DNA from: Microbacterium sp. SY138
GTDB lineage: Bacteria > Actinomycetota > Actinomycetes > Actinomycetales > Microbacteriaceae
Length of the DNA stretch: 64,000 nt
Direction of reading: 5' to 3'
Assembly (NCBI RefSeq): GCF_039729145.1
Contig: NZ_CP155793.1
Span: 2,976,001 to 3,040,000 of the forward strand
Shown: piece after piece, positions 60,799-64,000 of the stretch
Position numbering within the stretch: the stretch's first letter is position 1
Layout: every line of letters starts with the position of its first letter
Made by a program: the position numbers and the translations under genes
The notes under the pieces: model-generated
Told to the model about the DNA's origin: nothing
The model's database searches: none
Seen by the model: the letters and a program-made list of their open reading frames with translations, nothing else

Positions 60799-62520
60799 AT
60801 GACCACGGATTCCCCCGTCAAGATGACGCATCGCCAGGTGCTCGAAGCCCTCACCGGCCTCCTCCTCGGCATGTTCGTCTCGATGATCGCGACCACGGTG
60901 GTCTCCACCTCGATGCCGGTCATCGTGCACGACCTCGGCGGCGACCAGGCCGCCTACACCTGGGTCATCACGGCGACGCTCCTCACCACCGCGATCTCGA
61001 CCCCGATCTGGGGCAAGCTCGCCGACCTGTTCAATCGCAAGCTGTTGATCCAGATCGCGATCGTCGTCTTCGTCGGAGCGACCGCTGCGGCCGGATTCGC
61101 GCAGGACACCAACACCCTCATCGCCTTCCGCGCCATCCAGGGCATCGGCGGCGGTGGGCTCGCCGCCCTCAGCCAGGTCATCATGGCCGACATCATCAGC
61201 CCGCGCGAGCGCGGCCGCTACATGGGTCTGTTCGGTGCCGTGATGGCTGTCGCCACCGTGGGCGGCCCGCTGCTCGGCGGATGGATCACCGACGTCGCCA
61301 ACTGGCGCTGGAACTTCTTCGTCGCCCTCCCCTTCGCCGTGGCCGCACTGATCATCCTGCAGAAGACTCTGCACATCAGCACCGAGCGCACCCGCAAGGT
61401 GTCGATCGACTACGTCGGCATCGTGCTGCTGTCGGCCGCCGTCTCGCTGATCCTCATCTGGATCACCAACGCCGGCTCGACGTTCGACTGGTGGAGCACA
61501 GAGACCGTGCTCATGGTCGGCGGCGCGATCGTCTCGGCCATCGCCTTCATCATCGTCGAGCTCAAGGTGCGCGAGCCGCTCATCCCGCTCACGCTGTTCC
61601 GCGGCCGCACCTTCACCCTCTCGGTGCTCGCGTCGATCTCGATCGGCGTCGCGATGTTCGGCACCTCGGTGTACCTCGCGCAGTACATGCAGCTCTCCCG
61701 CGGTGCGACGCCGACCGAGGCCGGGCTCATGACCCTGCCGATGATGGCCGGCCTCCTGATCTCGTCGATGGTCATCGGCCAGCTCGTCACCCGTTTCGGC
61801 AAGTGGAAGGGCTACCTGATCCTCGGGTCCGTGCTGCTGATCGCGGGCTCCGTGATGCTGTCCACGTTGCACTACGACACGAACTTCGTCCTCGTCTCGA
61901 TCTACATGTTCGTGATGGGCGCGGGCGTCGGCATGACCATGCAGAATCTCGTGCTCATCGTGCAGAACGTCGCGAAGCCCAGCGAGATGGGCGTCGCGAG
62001 CTCGGGCGTGACCTTCTTCCGCAGCCTCGGCGGCACGATCGGCGTCTCCGTCATGGGCGCCGTGCTCGCGAACAGCCTCACCGGTCTGTTCAGCGACGGC
62101 AAGGAGCGCATCGGGGCAGCGATCGCCCAGCTCGGCGACAAGGGCGCCGAAGTCGCCGCACAGCTCTCCAGCGGAACGCTGCCGGAGGTCCGCCTCCTCC
62201 CCGAACCGGTGCGCTCGATCATCGAGGACTTCTACGCCCAGGCCATCTCGCACGCGTTCCTGATCGGCATCCCGCTCGCGGTGATCAGCCTCATCGCGAT
62301 CCTGTTCCTGCCGAACCGACCGCTGACGACGATGACCACGACGGAGCGCGCCCAGGCGGACGCCGCGAAGAAGAAGCCCGTCGACGGCAGCGTCGACGGC
62401 GCGGTCGACGTGGCGATCGCCGACGCGACTGCGCTCTCCGGTGCCCCGACGACCGGTACCGTGACGGTCGTCGACCGCGCAGGTGACCGTGGGGACGGCG
62501 CCTCCGATGTCCGACGCTGA
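60799..62520 (+). CDS. DHA2 family MFS multidrug efflux transporter
   Basis: A 573-residue drug:proton antiporter of the 14-helix DHA2/EmrB type. First helix region LLLGMFVSMIATTVVSTSMPVIVHDLGG, motif A GKLADLFNRKLL, motif C-like GAVMAVATVGGPLLGG. The C-terminal 50 residues are soluble, with a Val/Asp/Gly-rich repeat (DGSVDGAVDVAIADA). ATG at 60799 is preceded by GAAAGG. Co-transcribed with the MarR gene under a promoter carrying its operators; substrates unknown. Confidence 0.93.
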   Translation: MTTDSPVKMTHRQVLEALTGLLLGMFVSMIATTVVSTSMPVIVHDLGGDQAAYTWVITATLLTTAISTPIWGKLADLFNRKLLIQIAIVVFVGATAAAGFAQDTNTLIAFRAIQGIGGGGLAALSQVIMADIISPRERGRYMGLFGAVMAVATVGGPLLGGWITDVANWRWNFFVALPFAVAALIILQKTLHISTERTRKVSIDYVGIVLLSAAVSLILIWITNAGSTFDWWSTETVLMVGGAIVSAIAFIIVELKVREPLIPLTLFRGRTFTLSVLASISIGVAMFGTSVYLAQYMQLSRGATPTEAGLMTLPMMAGLLISSMVIGQLVTRFGKWKGYLILGSVLLIAGSVMLSTLHYDTNFVLVSIYMFVMGAGVGMTMQNLVLIVQNVAKPSEMGVASSGVTFFRSLGGTIGVSVMGAVLANSLTGLFSDGKERIGAAIAQLGDKGAEVAAQLSSGTLPEVRLLPEPVRSIIEDFYAQAISHAFLIGIPLAVISLIAILFLPNRPLTTMTTTERAQADAAKKKPVDGSVDGAVDVAIADATALSGAPTTGTVTVVDRAGDRGDGASDVRR

Positions 62521-62995
62521 GAAAGACATCGACACCCCGGAGGCGCGGGCCGAAGCGGTCCGCGCCCTCGAGGCGGAGTTCAGTGAGCTGATCACGCACT
62601 TCCGCCGCGTCATCACTGAGAACGCCCATCGGGTGAGCCCCGGTCTGCTGCCCGGCGGCTACAAGATCTTCACGACGATCGCCCGATGCGAACGGGTGAC
62701 CGTGTCGACGCTGTCCGAGCGGATGCTCATGGACAAGGGACAGGTCAGCCGCACGGTGCGCGAGCTGGAGGAACTCGGTCTGATCGAACGCACCGCCGAC
62801 CCCGCCGACGGCCGTTCGTCCCTCCTGGAGCTCACGCCCCTCGGCACGGAGCGGTTGTCAGCGGCTCGACTGCCGCAGGAGGGCCTGCTGCTGCGCACGC
62901 TCGAGCAGTGGAGCCTCACCGACATCGGCAACCTCACCCGGCTGCTGCACGCCCTGGCTTCCGGAGTGACACCGGGGTCGACCGCGGCCGATTGA
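62507..62995 (+). CDS. MarR family regulator of the efflux pump
   Basis: A 162-residue MarR protein. The winged helix reads VTVSTLSERMLMDKGQVSRTVRELEELGLIERTADPADGRSS, with the DxRxx wing as ADPADGRSS. It should dimerise, bind the two GTTGA-N6-TCAAC sites and release on ligand binding. ATG at 62507 overlaps the pump gene by 14 bases; a GTG 8 codons earlier is possible. Its 3' end overlaps the convergent LysR gene by 62 bases. Confidence 0.9.
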   Translation: MSDAEKDIDTPEARAEAVRALEAEFSELITHFRRVITENAHRVSPGLLPGGYKIFTTIARCERVTVSTLSERMLMDKGQVSRTVRELEELGLIERTADPADGRSSLLELTPLGTERLSAARLPQEGLLLRTLEQWSLTDIGNLTRLLHALASGVTPGSTAAD

Positions 62996-63878
62996 CCGGG
63001 ACGCTGCCGAGGACGCGCCGGGCCTCGGTGGCGACCTCCGCGGCGATCGTGTCGAGCAATTCCGAGCGCAGGTTCCACTGCTGCCAATAGAGCTGCACGC
63101 GCAGGGTCGGTCCCCCCAACGGCACGAGCCCAGCCGACTCCTGCAGCAGCGGCACCATGCCCCAGCCGAGTCCGAGGGTGACCGCGAGGGCGTAATCGTG
63201 GGATGCCGGGACGTAGTGCCGCGGCACGCCCTCCTGCGCGACCGACATCGCCCTGAGCCATTCGTGCTGCAGGGTGTCCCTCCGGTCGAAGTCGACGAAC
63301 GGCGCGGCCGTCAACGCGGTCGATGTCACTCCCTTGGGGAACCATCGGGCGGCGAACCCCGGCTCTGCCATCGCCCGATACTCGAGCACTCCGAGCGGCG
63401 ACACGGAGCAGCCGGAGACCGGAGTCTCCTCACTCGTGACGGCCGCCATCACCGTCCCCGACTCCAGCAGACGGGCGGTGAAGTTCTGGTCATCTCGATG
63501 CAGGTCGAAGTCGATGTCGTGCGCTGCGGACAGGCGCGCGAGCGGAGCGAGGAACCAGGTCGCCATCGAGTCGGCGTTGACCGCGAGGGGGATGCTGATC
63601 CTGCGCGCCGCGCCGGCCTCGTCGATACCCACCCCGGCCAGCGCATCATGCTCCAGCAGAGCGACCTGCCGCGCCAGACGGACGACCGCCTCCCCCGCCT
63701 GCGTCAGCCGTGCGGGCTTGGTGCGCACGACCAGGATGCGCCCCAGCTGCTGCTCGAGAGTCTTCAACCGCTGACTCACCGCGGAAGGAGTGATCTGCAG
63801 TCGCCTCGAGGCGGCATCCAGTGTCCCCTCGTCGACGATGGCGGCGAGGGTGGCCGCGAGTTCGGGATCGATTCGCAC
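62934..63878 (-). CDS. lysG: ArgP/LysG-type LysR regulator
   Basis: A 314-residue LysR regulator of the ArgP/LysG group. N-terminal helix-turn-helix: EGTLDAASRRLQITPSAVSQRLKTLEQQLG; then LAVNADSMATWFLAPLA and HDYALAVTLGLGWGMVPLL of the effector domain. ArgP/LysG activates a divergent lysine/arginine exporter on binding of basic amino acids. The exporter-like reading frame begins 70 bases to the right on the other strand. The gene's tail overlaps the marR tail antisense for 62 bases. Confidence 0.92.
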   Translation of the reverse strand: MRIDPELAATLAAIVDEGTLDAASRRLQITPSAVSQRLKTLEQQLGRILVVRTKPARLTQAGEAVVRLARQVALLEHDALAGVGIDEAGAARRISIPLAVNADSMATWFLAPLARLSAAHDIDFDLHRDDQNFTARLLESGTVMAAVTSEETPVSGCSVSPLGVLEYRAMAEPGFAARWFPKGVTSTALTAAPFVDFDRRDTLQHEWLRAMSVAQEGVPRHYVPASHDYALAVTLGLGWGMVPLLQESAGLVPLGGPTLRVQLYWQQWNLRSELLDTIAAEVATEARRVLGSVPVNRPRSTPVSLRKPGRAAAG

Positions 63879-63948
63879 ATCAGCAATGCTAATGGTTCGG
63901 TAGAAATCTTCGCTTCTCTTGATGTCCGGCCGTTCCTAGGCTGTATCC

Positions 63949-64000
63949 ATGCTCACGGTTCTCGCCGGCCTCGGCCTCGGTCTCTCCCTCATCGTCGCCA
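63949..64000 (+). CDS. lysE: LysE/ArgO amino-acid exporter, N-terminus only
   Basis: An ATG at 63949 opens a frame that continues to the window edge and encodes MLTVLAGLGLGLSLIVA, the first helix of LysE/ArgO exporters. Divergence from a LysG-type regulator supports the call. The 70-base intergenic region should hold the regulator's binding site; I do not see an unambiguous promoter. Confidence 0.75.
   Translation, partial: MLTVLAGLGLGLSLIVA

Overview
The window is high-GC, densely packed actinobacterial chromosome, most like Microbacterium (Microbacteriaceae). Supporting signs are the gene content (class E-type LAxTG anchor, SipW-type secretion genes, a daptide cluster of the kind described from Microbacterium paraoxydans), frequent ATGA/GTGA start-stop overlaps, GTG starts, and -10-like boxes immediately upstream of several start codons, which suggests leaderless transcripts.

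Layout. Bases 1-690 are a junction: the N-terminus of an AAA-type ATPase runs off the left edge and abuts a 3' remnant of acetyl-CoA synthetase. Bases 0.8-9.4 kb hold ridA, a PASTA penicillin-binding protein, a membrane-anchored phosphoesterase, tRNA-Pro, VanZ, a HAD phosphatase, a DUF1295 protein and an lldR-lldD lactate operon with two palindromic operators. Bases 9.6-25.2 kb are housekeeping genes: tdk, mqo, asd-lysC, an EamA transporter with recR-dnaX, a family 65 disaccharide phosphorylase with beta-phosphoglucomutase, and ackA-pta. Bases 25.2-32.2 kb hold a lysozyme-like protein, a rhomboid protease, the SRP RNA gene, a moxR-DUF58-transglutaminase operon and trhO.

The main feature is a complete minus-strand RiPP cluster of the daptide class (32.25-42.06 kb). 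In transcription order it encodes two paralogous recognition proteins, an aminotransferase, an iron-alcohol-dehydrogenase-family oxidative decarboxylase, three small precursor peptides (44, 41 and 37 residues, each ending in Thr), a methyltransferase, an intramembrane metalloprotease and a three-gene ABC exporter. The precursor genes are very short; I found them by reading the 0.5 kb between the methyltransferase and dehydrogenase genes. By the published daptide scheme, the C-terminal Thr is oxidatively decarboxylated, transaminated and dimethylated to a cationic amine; the protease then removes the leader and the ABC system exports the peptide or gives self-protection.

Right of the cluster are tRNA-Ser (with a duplicated 3' end and terminator), GNAT, PAP2 and Bcr/CflA genes, metB-cbs (transsulfuration), a glycerophosphodiesterase-like protein lacking its catalytic acids, and a sugar ABC operon (binding protein, two permeases) divergent from a LacI regulator with two matching operators. 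Then come rplJ-rplL with a leader terminator, a DUF559-type nuclease-like gene flanked by inverted repeats, and a YqaJ-type nuclease. Next is a five-gene SipW-type surface-protein operon (57.5-60.5 kb), a MarR-controlled DHA2 multidrug efflux pair with a near-consensus promoter and two operators, and an ArgP/LysG-type regulator divergent from the start of a LysE/ArgO exporter cut by the right edge.
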